A DNA stretch of 64,000 nt from Faecalicatena contorta (lineage in GTDB: Bacteria; Bacillota; Clostridia; Lachnospirales; Lachnospiraceae). Below the pieces are notes generated by a model. That model saw only the letters and a list, made by a program, of their open reading frames with translations, was not told the DNA's origin and searched no databases. The stretch is from contig NZ_JAFBIX010000011.1 in assembly GCF_021531895.1 (NCBI RefSeq), positions 1-64,000 on the forward strand, written 5' to 3'. Positions within the stretch are counted from its first letter, which is position 1. Every line of letters begins with the position of its first letter. Positions 16,074 through 24,419 of this stretch are shown in pieces. The translations under genes were made by a program, and so were the position numbers.

Positions 16074-16775
16074 TTATATATGCGGGTTAATAATATCGAA
16101 AGAAAATGGGAAATCTTTTTCACACATGTGATTATCCCGCAACATCTTATCAATCGAAAGCTTATAATGTGAATATATAATATCACAGATTGCATGGCAA
16201 TCTTTTGTAGCATAGATGTCAAAAAGTTCTTTGTGTACTTTGTATTGCTTTCCGGTTACTTTTGAACAATCATCTACTTGACAATAGAAAGAAAAGAATG
16301 ATACAAAATCTAATGCGTTCCAAGCGCTGACGAGATATGGCATATGCGCTTCGTTAATCAAGATTTTGTGAAACTCATTATCGTAAATAATTGATTCTGT
16401 ATAGTCGGAATCATCCATATTCTTCATGGATTCTAATACATCCTCCATCTCTTTGAAGGCTGCATCGGAGATGGTGCCGGCACATGCACGAGCAGCAGAA
16501 AGTTCATAGGTTCCGCGAATCAGAAGAGCTTCGATGACATCTGAAAGAGAAACGTTGCGTACAGAACAGCCAACATTTCGCGTATATTCAATCAATCCTT
16601 CCTGTTCCAATTGGCGAAGTGCTTCGCGAACAGGGCCATGACTGACTCCAAATTGAGTAGCAAGTTCAGATTCAGTAATCCGCATACCAGGTTCAAGTTC
16701 ATGATGTAATATTTTTTTTCGTACGGCGTCTGCGACCTGTTCCCGCAGCGTCTTATGATGAATAATGTTTTTCAT
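16074..16775 (-). CDS. GntR/FadR-type transcriptional regulator (FCD domain)
   Basis: A 233-residue regulator with a winged-helix N-terminal domain (ITESELATQFGVSHGPVREALRQLEQEGLI) and an all-helical FCD ligand-binding domain from about residue 80, including the metal/ligand segment DNEFHKIL. Start ATG 16775 is preferred: AAAGGA lies 11 bases upstream, and upstream residues do not belong to the fold. FCD regulators sense small organic acids or amino-acid-like ligands. Inverted repeats just upstream (16803-16838) suggest self-control. It could control the neighbouring peptide-use genes, but no shared operator was seen. Confidence 0.88.
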   Translation of the reverse strand: MKNIIHHKTLREQVADAVRKKILHHELEPGMRITESELATQFGVSHGPVREALRQLEQEGLIEYTRNVGCSVRNVSLSDVIEALLIRGTYELSAARACAGTISDAAFKEMEDVLESMKNMDDSDYTESIIYDNEFHKILINEAHMPYLVSAWNALDFVSFFSFYCQVDDCSKVTGKQYKVHKELFDIYATKDCHAICDIIYSHYKLSIDKMLRDNHMCEKDFPFSFDIINPHI

Positions 16776-16802
16776 AGTGACAATAATCCTTTTGTAAAAA
16801 TG

Positions 16803-16838
16803 TATACTTGAAAAAGTATATAAATTCATATTTATATA
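16803..16838 (-). promoter_or_regulatory. Overlapping inverted repeats upstream of the GntR gene
   Basis: TATACTT (16803-16809) mirrors AAGTATA (16814-16820), and TATATAAAT (16817-16825) mirrors ATTTATATA (16830-16838). A GTATAC core at 16802-16807 is the half-site favoured by FadR-type GntR proteins. This may be the autoregulatory operator. Confidence 0.45.
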
Positions 16839-16944
16839 ATAGCATAAAAAAGTGGGAATAAATAGAATTTATATACATATTTTTTTATTATTTTTCATTT
16901 TCAGAGATTTAAAATCCGATGGCAGATAAATGGGAAATTAGTGC

Positions 16945-16973
16945 TTGCATTATAGATTTTAATTGGGTAGAAT
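16945..16973 (+). promoter_or_regulatory. Promoter of tRNA-Pro
   Basis: TTGCAT (16945-16950) and TAGAAT (16968-16973) with a 17-base spacer, ending 8 bases before the mature tRNA. Confidence 0.6.
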
Positions 16974-16981
16974 GATTATAT

Positions 16982-17056
16982 CGGGGTATGGCTCAGTTTG
17001 GTTAGAGCGCACGGCTGGGGGCCGTGAGGTCGCAGGTTCGAATCCTGTTACCCCGA
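16982..17056 (+). tRNA. tRNA-Pro (anticodon GGG)
   Basis: Full cloverleaf: acceptor CGGGGTA/TACCCCG, D stem GCTC/GAGC, anticodon stem CACGG/CCGTG with loop CTGGGGG (anticodon GGG), T stem GCAGG/CCTGT with TTCGAAT loop. A73 is the discriminator and CCA is not encoded. A T-rich stretch follows directly. Confidence 0.96.
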
Positions 17057-17123
17057 TTTTATTTTTTTATGCCACGGGATGTCAATGATAAATTAAAAAA
17101 CAATATTAAAGGAGGTATGTTAT

Positions 17124-18047
17124 ATGTTACATGAAGTAAAATTTCAGTCTTTTAATGAGCGGGATGAGGTCTATGGCTGGGTATATGTTCCTGCTGCCAG
17201 GCCAAAAGGGATTGTACAGATCATCCATGGATTTGGTGAGCACTCAAGAAGATACCTGCACATGATTGTGAAGTTTCTGGATGCCGGATATATTGTAGCT
17301 GCAGATGATCATGTTGGACATGGAAAGACGGCATTGGAGAATGATACCTGGGGCGACTGGGGCGACAAGGGATGTCATACCATGATGGAAGATGAGCATA
17401 CGTTGAAGGAAATGGTATGTAAGATGTATCCAGAACTGCCATATTTTATATACGGTCATAGTATGGGGTCATTCATAGCAAGAGATTTTATTGCAAAGTA
17501 TGGTGATGAGTTGGCAGGCGTAACGTTGTGCGGAACTGCAGGAGTATTTCCGGGAGCAGAAGAGTCAGAAAAAGTGTTGAAGCAGGTCGTAGCTGAGGGA
17601 AAAGGAAAAGAATCTGACCCATCTTATGCAGGAGCATTAATGGGATGGATGTGTGAGAGATGTGGCGAAATTAAGCTCGGGAATGAATGGATCTGCTCAG
17701 ATCCATATGTGCAAGAAGATCATGCAATGGATCCGTTCGATGCATTTACAAAACCAACAACAAACCAGTCTTTGTTATATTTTGTCCAGATGATGTTGGT
17801 AATCACTGGAAAAGAGTGGGCAGAAAAAGTTCCGGCGAAACTTCCGATATACAATATTGCCGGAAATGAAGACCCGGTTGGAATGTATGGAAAAGGGGTA
17901 TGTGAAGTCAGCAACTGGCTGTATGAGACAGGTCATAAGGTTGAGACAAAGTTATACTCTGGCTATCGGCACGAAATCCATAATTATTCAGATATAAAGG
18001 ATGAAGTAGAAGACGGAATTGTAGCATTTATGAATAAGAATCTGTAA
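17124..18047 (+). CDS. Alpha/beta hydrolase, monoacylglycerol-lipase-like (Hydrolase_4)
   Basis: Serine hydrolase of 307 residues. The nucleophile elbow is GHSMGS (Ser near residue 115), the oxyanion region is IIHGFGEHS near residue 35, and a late GYRHEIHNY supplies the catalytic His. The lid region (residues 150-205) matches lysophospholipase/monoglyceride lipase types. No signal peptide, so it is cytoplasmic. A strong AAAGGAGG site precedes the start. It is preceded by the tRNA and followed, after a promoter, by carbamate kinase, so it is probably transcribed alone. The natural ester is unknown. Confidence 0.9.
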   Translation: MLHEVKFQSFNERDEVYGWVYVPAARPKGIVQIIHGFGEHSRRYLHMIVKFLDAGYIVAADDHVGHGKTALENDTWGDWGDKGCHTMMEDEHTLKEMVCKMYPELPYFIYGHSMGSFIARDFIAKYGDELAGVTLCGTAGVFPGAEESEKVLKQVVAEGKGKESDPSYAGALMGWMCERCGEIKLGNEWICSDPYVQEDHAMDPFDAFTKPTTNQSLLYFVQMMLVITGKEWAEKVPAKLPIYNIAGNEDPVGMYGKGVCEVSNWLYETGHKVETKLYSGYRHEIHNYSDIKDEVEDGIVAFMNKNL

Positions 18048-18084
18048 AACAGACAGAAAATCAGTTTTTCACAGAATTCAGACG

Positions 18085-18113
18085 TTGCAATTTACATAGA
18101 AAAATACTATAAT
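18085..18113 (+). promoter_or_regulatory. Promoter of the carbamate kinase gene
   Basis: TTGCAA (18085-18090) and TATAAT (18108-18113) with a 17-base spacer; the ATG lies 53 bases after the -10 box. Confidence 0.7.
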
Positions 18114-18165
18114 TTTTTTATCTCATCTTTTATCAGAAAAATAAAGAAAAGCAGAGGTATAGATT

Positions 18166-19095
18166 ATGAAAAAAAGAGTTGTAGTTGCATTAGGACACCG
18201 TGCCCTTGGTACAACGCTGCCAGAGCAGAAAGAAGCAGTGAAGAAGACAGCAAAAGTAATCGCAGATCTGATCGAAGCTGGTTATCAGGTAGCTATTACT
18301 CACAGTAATGCACCACAGGTTGGAATGATCCATACAGCGATGAATGAATTTGGAAAAGTACATCAAGATTATACAGCAGCACCAATGTCTGTATGTTCTG
18401 CAATGAGTCAAGGATATGTCGGGTATGACCTTCAGAATGGAATTCGTGAAGAATTGTTGAACCGAGGAATTTACAGAACTGTCAGTACAATACTTACACA
18501 GGTAATCGTAGATCCATACGATGAGGCTTTCTATACACCAACCAAGATATTAGGCCGTTATATGAACGTGGAAGAAGCGAATGAAGAGCGCAAAAAAGGA
18601 AATTATGTTGTGGAAGAGCCGGGAAAAGGTTATCGTCGTATCGTATCTGCCCCGAATCCAGTAAGCATAGTAGAGATTGATGCGATTAAAGCTCTTTTAG
18701 ATGCGGATCAGATTGTAATTGCCTGTGGCGGAGGTGGAATTCCTGTCCTGGAACAGGATCATCATCTGAAAGGTGCAAGTGCTGTCATTGAGAAAGACTT
18801 AACTGCAGGTAAGATGGCAGAAGAAGTTGATGCAGATGAATTGATTATTTTGACCAGTGTCGAGAAGGTTAAGATCAATATGGGCAGAGAAAACGAAGAG
18901 GAGCTGGGAGAGATCAATCTGGAACAGGCAAAGCAGTACATGGAAGAAGGCCATTTCGGAGAATACAATATGCTTCCAAAACTCAGTGCATCCGTAGAAT
19001 TTATTGAAAAGAGAGAAGGAAGAAGTGCGTTGATCACATCTTTTGATAAATTAAAAGATGCATTAAAAGGAAAGACCGGAACATTGATCAGATAA
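18166..19095 (+). CDS. arcC: Carbamate kinase
   Basis: Transfers phosphate between carbamoyl phosphate and ADP, making ATP at the end of arginine, agmatine or purine/allantoin breakdown. The 309-residue chain begins MKKRVVVALGHRALGTTLPEQ and has VIACGGGGIPV and the late ILTSVEKVKINMG, all typical of the amino-acid-kinase-fold carbamate kinases; the first motif has GHRA where GGNA or GHNA is more usual. No arcA or arcB is nearby, so the source of carbamoyl phosphate is not shown here. AGCAGAGGTATAGATT is the ribosome region. Confidence 0.93.
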   Translation: MKKRVVVALGHRALGTTLPEQKEAVKKTAKVIADLIEAGYQVAITHSNAPQVGMIHTAMNEFGKVHQDYTAAPMSVCSAMSQGYVGYDLQNGIREELLNRGIYRTVSTILTQVIVDPYDEAFYTPTKILGRYMNVEEANEERKKGNYVVEEPGKGYRRIVSAPNPVSIVEIDAIKALLDADQIVIACGGGGIPVLEQDHHLKGASAVIEKDLTAGKMAEEVDADELIILTSVEKVKINMGRENEEELGEINLEQAKQYMEEGHFGEYNMLPKLSASVEFIEKREGRSALITSFDKLKDALKGKTGTLIR

Positions 19096-19156
19096 CAGGC
19101 GAATATTTGGATAAAAATGGGACATACTACTTGAAAAATATAAGGAGGAATGACCC

Positions 19157-19342
19157 ATGAAAGCCAGAGTAAATGATGGATGTATCTCATGTGGTGCCTG
19201 TGTTGCTGCCTGCCCGGAAGTATTCCGGTTTAATGATGACGGAGTTGCAGAGGCATACACAGATGTAGCACCAGAATACGAAAGTACAGCAATTGAAGCA
19301 AGAGATGGATGTCCAGTAAATGTCATAGATATTGATGAATAG
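19157..19342 (+). CDS. Single-cluster 4Fe-4S ferredoxin
   Basis: A 61-residue acidic electron carrier with CISCGACVAACPEVF, giving three closely spaced cluster Cys, and a distant fourth Cys in DGCPVNVI. The spare Cys positions suggest one [4Fe-4S] cluster of the Fer4_13/Thermotoga type. TAAGGAGGAATGACCC is a strong ribosome site. It follows carbamate kinase by 61 bases with no terminator between and ends at a clear terminator; a shared transcript is likely. Confidence 0.94.
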   Translation: MKARVNDGCISCGACVAACPEVFRFNDDGVAEAYTDVAPEYESTAIEARDGCPVNVIDIDE

Positions 19343-19367
19343 CTGGATTCGGATAGTCCAGAATATG

Positions 19368-19409
19368 AAAACCCGCATATACTACAAGTAAGTAGTGGAT
19401 GCGGGTTTT
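19368..19409 (+). terminator. Rho-independent terminator after the ferredoxin gene
   Basis: AAAACCCGCAT (19368-19378) pairs with ATGCGGGTTTT (19399-19409), with an inner ACTAC/GTAGT stem. Confidence 0.9.
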
Positions 19410-19471
19410 GTTATGGTGACAAAGAAGGTGACGATGGCAGAATCTGCGGTTTGAATATGGGTGGTGTGGAT

Positions 19472-19717
19472 ATGCGTCTGTGTGAATTGGAGAATAAAGA
19501 AGTGATTAATGCATGTGATTGCAAAAAACTAGGGTACGTGGTAGATCTGATTATAGATGAGTGTAATGGATGTATCGAAGCACTGGTGATTCCAAAGGCA
19601 GGAAAGATCTGTGGCTTTTTATGTGATGGGTCAGAATATATTATTCCTTTTAAATGTATCAAAAAGATTGGGCCAGATATTATTCTGGTTGAGATACATG
19701 AAGAAAGAAAAAAATAA
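19472..19717 (+). CDS. YlmC/YmxH-family sporulation-associated PRC-barrel protein
   Basis: An 81-residue PRC-barrel protein. MRLCELENKEVINACDCKKLGYV and the KAGKICGFLC and EYIIPFKCIKKIG segments are characteristic of YlmC/YmxH proteins, found in endospore-forming Firmicutes and often next to sigG and nrdR. ATG 19472 is chosen because homologues begin MRL; upstream residues are extra. The ribosome site is weak. Here nrdR is about 17 kb away, beyond an inserted block. Confidence 0.88.
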   Translation: MRLCELENKEVINACDCKKLGYVVDLIIDECNGCIEALVIPKAGKICGFLCDGSEYIIPFKCIKKIGPDIILVEIHEERKK

Positions 19718-19734
19718 CATTTATAGAACTTTTT

Positions 19735-19785
19735 TTGACATATTTCATAGTTTTATATCAAAATATGACAATTATATGCTATAAT
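19735..19785 (+). promoter_or_regulatory. Promoter region at the left edge of the accessory block
   Basis: TTGACA (19735-19740) and a perfect TATAAT (19780-19785) are present but too far apart to be one promoter; each would use a weaker partner in the AT-rich stretch between. Transcription of the zinc-ribbon/TPR gene probably starts here. Confidence 0.4.
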
Positions 19786-19826
19786 AATTACATTAGTGTA
19801 TTAACGTGAAAAAGAAAGGAAAAGAT

Positions 19827-20420
19827 ATGGCGAGTCAGGTAATAGAAATGGCCTGCCCAGGATGTGGGGCACGCGTCACAACAAGTCAGACGGTCTGTGA
19901 TTTTTGTCACAAACCGATTACAATCTCAACATTCAACAGTGTATATTCTATGCCGATGCCGGAGGTGAATAAATATGCAGGAGCATACCGAAAAGCATTG
20001 GCCGATTATCCGGATGATCAGCAATTGAATACATCAATTGCGATGTGTTATCTGAAGCTTAAGCTGTACGATAAGGCACTGGAAGCATTTGAAAAAGCAA
20101 TGGAGGATAATTTTGATAATTCAGAGACATTTTTTTATGCTGCCGTGTGTTTATTAAAAGGAAAGAAAGCATTTGTACAGCAGCGTCCTACAATCAATAA
20201 GATTGAGGAGTATATTCAGGCAGCAACGATGATTGAACCGTTGGGAATCTATTATTATTTTTGGGCGTATATCAAATATGATTACTATAAGAGAAAATAT
20301 TTGAATACAACACCAAACTGGCAGGATATGCTGGCACAGGCAGAGGCGTACGGATTATCACCATATGATGTAGATCAGTTATATGGTGTATTAGGCGTGG
20401 ATCGTCCGGCAGATTTATAG
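19827..20420 (+). CDS. Zinc-ribbon and TPR-repeat protein
   Basis: A 197-residue cytoplasmic protein. The N-terminus is a zinc ribbon with two CxxC knuckles (CPGCG and CDFCH, residues 10-30), followed by TPR-like helices (NTSIAMCYLKLKLYDKALEAFEKA and the next pair) that usually bind other proteins. ATG 19827 is chosen because AAAGGA is 7 bases upstream. It opens the accessory block. Several later proteins of the block also carry zinc ribbons, which suggests a common assembly. No enzymatic motif is seen; the function is unknown. Confidence 0.75.
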   Translation: MASQVIEMACPGCGARVTTSQTVCDFCHKPITISTFNSVYSMPMPEVNKYAGAYRKALADYPDDQQLNTSIAMCYLKLKLYDKALEAFEKAMEDNFDNSETFFYAAVCLLKGKKAFVQQRPTINKIEEYIQAATMIEPLGIYYYFWAYIKYDYYKRKYLNTTPNWQDMLAQAEAYGLSPYDVDQLYGVLGVDRPADL

Positions 20421-20473
20421 TTATTTACGAATGAGAATAAAAAACTAAAAGAAAAAAAGAGGAGGGCACAATT

Positions 20474-21190
20474 ATGGGATGTGCAGAAATGATTGGCTAT
20501 GCGTTAGGAGGAACAGCAGCAGTTGCAGAGCAGAAGGCAAGATTGGAGAATATGAAGAAAGGAAAGACGGAAGAGCAGAAGAATGTAATTGACTTCTTTA
20601 TGAATCTGTATGCCGGATGTGGCTGCGGTGTCGGCTCCAGAGGAGCAAAGATGACCATGAATCAGTATCAGCAGATTGTATCGAATAAGTTATATTCATT
20701 GAATCTGAAGCAAAGAGCGATGGACAAGATCGGTCTGGATGAAAGCGAGATCAATGAGATTCCGCCAATTGTTCTGAGCGGCTATGATTTTGATTCTAAC
20801 GATGTGCTTGTGCGAGTTATTGATGATGTGGCGGTATCATCAAGATTCAGTGTTTCATGGATCTTCTTTAGTGCAACACAGCTATATGCTTATACATATA
20901 CATTTGAGACGATCAGTGATAATACCTGGGAGCAGACGCAGGATTTCTTCTATCAGGATATTACCTCATTTACAACATTGCAGAAGGTTGTTGAGAAAAT
21001 CGATATCACCAGCACAGGATGTATCAAGAAGGGTGAAAATATCATGAAGAATAATTATATCGTAGACAGCCTTAAAATTATTGTTCCTGGTAATTCATTC
21101 AGTTTTTCTATGCGTAACAACGAATCATTGGAGCAGAGTATTCAGGCTGCGAAAGCAATGCTTCGTGAACGTAAATTTGCAAAATATTAA
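20474..21190 (+). CDS. Protein of unknown function, accessory block
   Basis: A 238-residue protein that I do not recognise. It begins with a short Ala/Gly-rich segment (MIGYALGGTAAVAEQ), a charged helix, then a Cys/Gly-rich turn LYAGCGCGVGSRG near residue 55. A predicted alpha/beta region rich in aromatics follows (FSVSWIFFSATQLYAYTYTFE), about where a small fold such as a PH-like or steroid-binding-like barrel could sit. No membrane helix is clear. AGAGGAGGGCACAATT is a strong ribosome site. It is followed by a terminator. Confidence 0.7.
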   Translation: MGCAEMIGYALGGTAAVAEQKARLENMKKGKTEEQKNVIDFFMNLYAGCGCGVGSRGAKMTMNQYQQIVSNKLYSLNLKQRAMDKIGLDESEINEIPPIVLSGYDFDSNDVLVRVIDDVAVSSRFSVSWIFFSATQLYAYTYTFETISDNTWEQTQDFFYQDITSFTTLQKVVEKIDITSTGCIKKGENIMKNNYIVDSLKIIVPGNSFSFSMRNNESLEQSIQAAKAMLRERKFAKY

Positions 21191-21206
21191 TTACATAGGG
21201 AGAAGG

Positions 21207-21242
21207 GGGAGAACTGTGCCTTTGGCACAATTCTCCCGTTTT
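21207..21242 (+). terminator. Terminator inside the accessory block
   Basis: GGGAGAACTGTGCC (21207-21220) pairs with GGCACAATTCTCCC (21224-21237) apart from one C/A mismatch, followed by GTTTTAT. It separates the first two genes of the block from the 15-kb run that starts at 21251. Confidence 0.75.
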
Positions 21243-21250
21243 ATATAAAT

Positions 21251-21700
21251 ATGGAAGAAAAATATTATGTTGAAGGTGTAAAAGTTGCATATTCAAATAT
21301 TCCAAAAGCACCGTATAACCCTTTGAAGCGGCCAGAGATACATTATACCAGATTCTGGATTGCATTGATTGGTTTCATAATATTAATGATTGCAGGGGGA
21401 TTCGCAGGAAGGTATCTGTTCAGTGACAGCCAGAGACCGGTGATATTTACAGTCTGCCTGTGTTTTGGCATGGGTGTGATATATATGATGTTAATCGCAA
21501 AGCGGGCGATTATCTGGCTGGTACATCTCTATCAGAATAAGGCTTCTGATGAGATGCGCCTGCAGTGTGTATTTGAACCCAGCTGTTCGGAATATATGAT
21601 TCTTGCAGTTGAAAAATATGGTGTGATACGTGGTGTTCATAAAGGTATTAATCGGCTTCGAAGATGCCATGGACCAAACTGCGGAGTGGACTATCCGTAG
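21251..21700 (+). CDS. YidD-like protein with two-helix membrane extension
   Basis: The C-terminal half (from about residue 80) is a YidD domain: LVHLYQN, then CVFEPSCSEYMILAVEKYGVIRGVHKGINRLRRCH, the family's conserved Cys and RRCH. Canonical YidD is 70-85 residues and helps membrane-protein insertion next to YidC. Here an N-terminal extension carries two membrane helices (FWIALIGFIILMIAGGF and a second ending near residue 80). No ribosome site precedes ATG 21251, which starts 8 bases after the terminator T-run. No upstream in-frame alternative was found. It lies just before the ATPase gene, away from any rpmH-rnpA-yidC locus. Confidence 0.82.
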   Translation: MEEKYYVEGVKVAYSNIPKAPYNPLKRPEIHYTRFWIALIGFIILMIAGGFAGRYLFSDSQRPVIFTVCLCFGMGVIYMMLIAKRAIIWLVHLYQNKASDEMRLQCVFEPSCSEYMILAVEKYGVIRGVHKGINRLRRCHGPNCGVDYP

Positions 21701-21729
21701 AATGATAAGAAGAGAGGGCGTAAGACGGT

Positions 21730-24411
21730 ATGACAGAGAATCAGATTTCAGTGGAATATTTACAGAGCAATGAAGCGGTTGCGATGGGAGCAGTGGAGAT
21801 CACGGCAATCCCGGATATTTCAGTTATTGATGGAAAGAGAATGGATGTTGATGCTGTAGTCGCAGAATATAAGCGAGATATGGGACAGCTTTTAAGTGAG
21901 ATTTACCAGCATTATAAAGAAGAGAGTACAGTTGCGGGTCAATATAAGGATATTGCGCTGGAAATGATCTGGACAACGGAAGAGGTCAAGAATCAGCCGT
22001 ATAAAGCGCGGGTGAAGATGTATTTCGTTGTGCGTGCGATTGATGTGGCAGAACCGAACGCGATTCGTCTTGTAAATGGGCTGCTCTCTATTATTAAATC
22101 AACGGTTGAGCTGCAAAAATATGAATATCAGGATGTTACGGCTGTAGAGTTGCAGAAAGAGATGTATCGTATAAAAGATACTGCAGTTAAAGCATTGGTA
22201 AAGGAAGAGCGGATAGAGAATCTTCAGAACCAGATTCTTCCTTATTGCTATGCGTATGATCGTATTACAGATACCGGAAAAGATCTGAGTTATATTCTTA
22301 ATACGTTGATACATTATCCGGATTGTGCATTATCTGTTCAATTGATCCCGACGGTATTTGATGCAGGTGAGATGGCGGAGTTGAATAACGTGCTTCAGAT
22401 AGTTGATTCTCTGGGACATGGAGTTATGGATATGGGAATGGCTAATGTTACATTTGCTATGGCGCAAAAGCAGGCAGATAATTACCGTTACTATGTACAA
22501 CAGAACAACAGCCCTCTGTTCTTGTATAATATTCTCGTCTATGGGGATGCTCAGGCAGTGCCGAATATCGCAACACGTGTATATGGTCAGATTACGAATC
22601 CGGAAGCGCCGGTCAATATGAAGCTTCTGGATCTCTATGCAGATGAAGTGCAAAAGGACAGTAATCTGTATCCACTACCATGGGCAGTAAACGAGATTCT
22701 GACAGGTGCAGACCGCGATATGAATATATGGAATAGTGGAAACTTCAGTCAAAACTATTACCGACTGCCATATATTATTACTGCAGAAGAAGCCTGCGAA
22801 TTGTTCCGCCTTCCGGTGGGAAGCGACCGCGTGTCTGCCGGACTTCCGGTAAATGAGGCAGGGAAATCAAGTAAAACGTATGCCGATAATATTATCAATG
22901 CCGGGGATATTGAGATTGGTGTGCTGAAGTCATCTTCGAGGGGAGATAAGATTGGAATCTCCCTAAAAGATCTGGCAAAACATATGTTGGTGGTAGGAAC
23001 TCCTGGCTCTGGTAAAACAACCTTTTCTGTAGGATTGTTAGATCGTCTCTGGAAAGACCATGGAATTCCATTCCTTGTAATTGAACCTGCAAAGAATGAA
23101 TATCGCGCACTGGTGCAGAGTATTCCGGAACTGCAGGTATTCACCCCTGGAAAGAATTTTATATCACCGTTTGTATATAATCCATTTATTCCACCGAAAA
23201 ATGTGAAGTTGGAGACGTACAAATCTACACTTAAGACAGCATTTGCAGCAGCGGTTTCCATGTCTACACCGCTGGATAAGATATTTGAGGAATCTATTAA
23301 TAATTGCTATTCGGATTTTCGATGGCTGGATACCTATACCAGTGATGATATGGGAAAAGTATTCAATATCACAGACTTTGTTAAATGTTTTCAGGAAACG
23401 TTTGATGCGATCGGATACACCGGGGATGCGAAGAATATCGGGCGTGCCGGAGTGGTCCGTCTGAATTCACTGGTCAACTTGTTCGATAATTATTATTCAA
23501 TCCCGATTGAAGATATGTTGAAAAAACCGACGATTATTGAGTTGGCAGCGATTGAAAACAGCGATCAGAAGGCACTGATTATCTCGTTGCTGTTACTTTC
23601 TATTCTGGCCTATGTAAACAGCAATTATGTAGGCGAAGGAGGCCTGAAGAACGTCATCTTATTGGAGGAGGCCCATGTGCTTCTGGATGCAGATACGAAT
23701 GCAGGACAAGGGGATGCCAATCCAAGCGCAATTGCGCAGGGACTGGTAAAACGCATGTTAGCTGAGATCCGTTCGTATGGAGTTGGTCTGGTGATCGCAG
23801 ATCAGTCTCCAAGAAAAGTATCCACAGATGTGGTAGCCCTGACGGATATAAAAGTGGCATTTCGTCTGGTGGAGGCAACAGATAAGCAGATTCTGGCAGA
23901 TTCTGCAAATATGGATGAAGTGCAGACAAAGCGTCTTGCAAAACTAAAACCAGGTGAAGCGTTCTTCTTCTTTAACAAGTTGGAAGAACCGGAGGAGATC
24001 AAGACACCGGATTATCGTCTGCAGAATAAGATCAGCATCTCATTATCTGACGACGGCATTAAAGAGCTGTCGACTTATTGGAATGATAAGCAGGAGAAAT
24101 TGCGCCCTTATCCAGAATGTCCATATGTCAAATATTGTAATAAGACTTGTGATTATAACCGCAGGGTATTAGCAAGAGAAGTGGCACGGCGTATCTTTAA
24201 CCGTAATTTCACGCCGGAATCAAAAGATTTTGAACTAGTAAGGCAGATCATTCCGAGACTACGTCCTTTGATTCAGGCAGAAATCAATAACGAGGTAATG
24301 GATAATGAATTAGTTGCTTGTGTAAAGGTTCATCTTTTTAGAAAGATAAAATATAATACCAGAATCGAAATTCATGATGCAACCATTCAGGCGAATCTTT
24401 CGAAAGCATAG
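21730..24411 (+). CDS. HerA/VirB4-like (DUF87-type) P-loop ATPase
   Basis: A large 893-residue ATPase. The N-terminal 400 residues form an unrecognised alpha/beta region. The motor follows: Walker A GTPGSGKTTF near residue 425, a Walker B with catalytic Glu in NVILLEEAHVLLD near 645, and a sensor-like VIADQSPRKVSTDV near 700. These match the HerA/FtsK-VirB4 clade that pumps DNA or protein through ring hexamers. The C-terminus has a Cys cluster, CPYVKYCNKTC (near residue 800). No membrane helix is seen. AGAGGGCGTAAGACGGT is a modest ribosome site. Its neighbours encode membrane and secreted-type proteins rather than nucleases, favouring a role in export or envelope assembly over DNA repair; that is inference. 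Confidence 0.85.
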   Translation: MTENQISVEYLQSNEAVAMGAVEITAIPDISVIDGKRMDVDAVVAEYKRDMGQLLSEIYQHYKEESTVAGQYKDIALEMIWTTEEVKNQPYKARVKMYFVVRAIDVAEPNAIRLVNGLLSIIKSTVELQKYEYQDVTAVELQKEMYRIKDTAVKALVKEERIENLQNQILPYCYAYDRITDTGKDLSYILNTLIHYPDCALSVQLIPTVFDAGEMAELNNVLQIVDSLGHGVMDMGMANVTFAMAQKQADNYRYYVQQNNSPLFLYNILVYGDAQAVPNIATRVYGQITNPEAPVNMKLLDLYADEVQKDSNLYPLPWAVNEILTGADRDMNIWNSGNFSQNYYRLPYIITAEEACELFRLPVGSDRVSAGLPVNEAGKSSKTYADNIINAGDIEIGVLKSSSRGDKIGISLKDLAKHMLVVGTPGSGKTTFSVGLLDRLWKDHGIPFLVIEPAKNEYRALVQSIPELQVFTPGKNFISPFVYNPFIPPKNVKLETYKSTLKTAFAAAVSMSTPLDKIFEESINNCYSDFRWLDTYTSDDMGKVFNITDFVKCFQETFDAIGYTGDAKNIGRAGVVRLNSLVNLFDNYYSIPIEDMLKKPTIIELAAIENSDQKALIISLLLLSILAYVNSNYVGEGGLKNVILLEEAHVLLDADTNAGQGDANPSAIAQGLVKRMLAEIRSYGVGLVIADQSPRKVSTDVVALTDIKVAFRLVEATDKQILADSANMDEVQTKRLAKLKPGEAFFFFNKLEEPEEIKTPDYRLQNKISISLSDDGIKELSTYWNDKQEKLRPYPECPYVKYCNKTCDYNRRVLAREVARRIFNRNFTPESKDFELVRQIIPRLRPLIQAEINNEVMDNELVACVKVHLFRKIKYNTRIEIHDATIQANLSKA

Positions 24412-24419
24412 GTGGGAAG

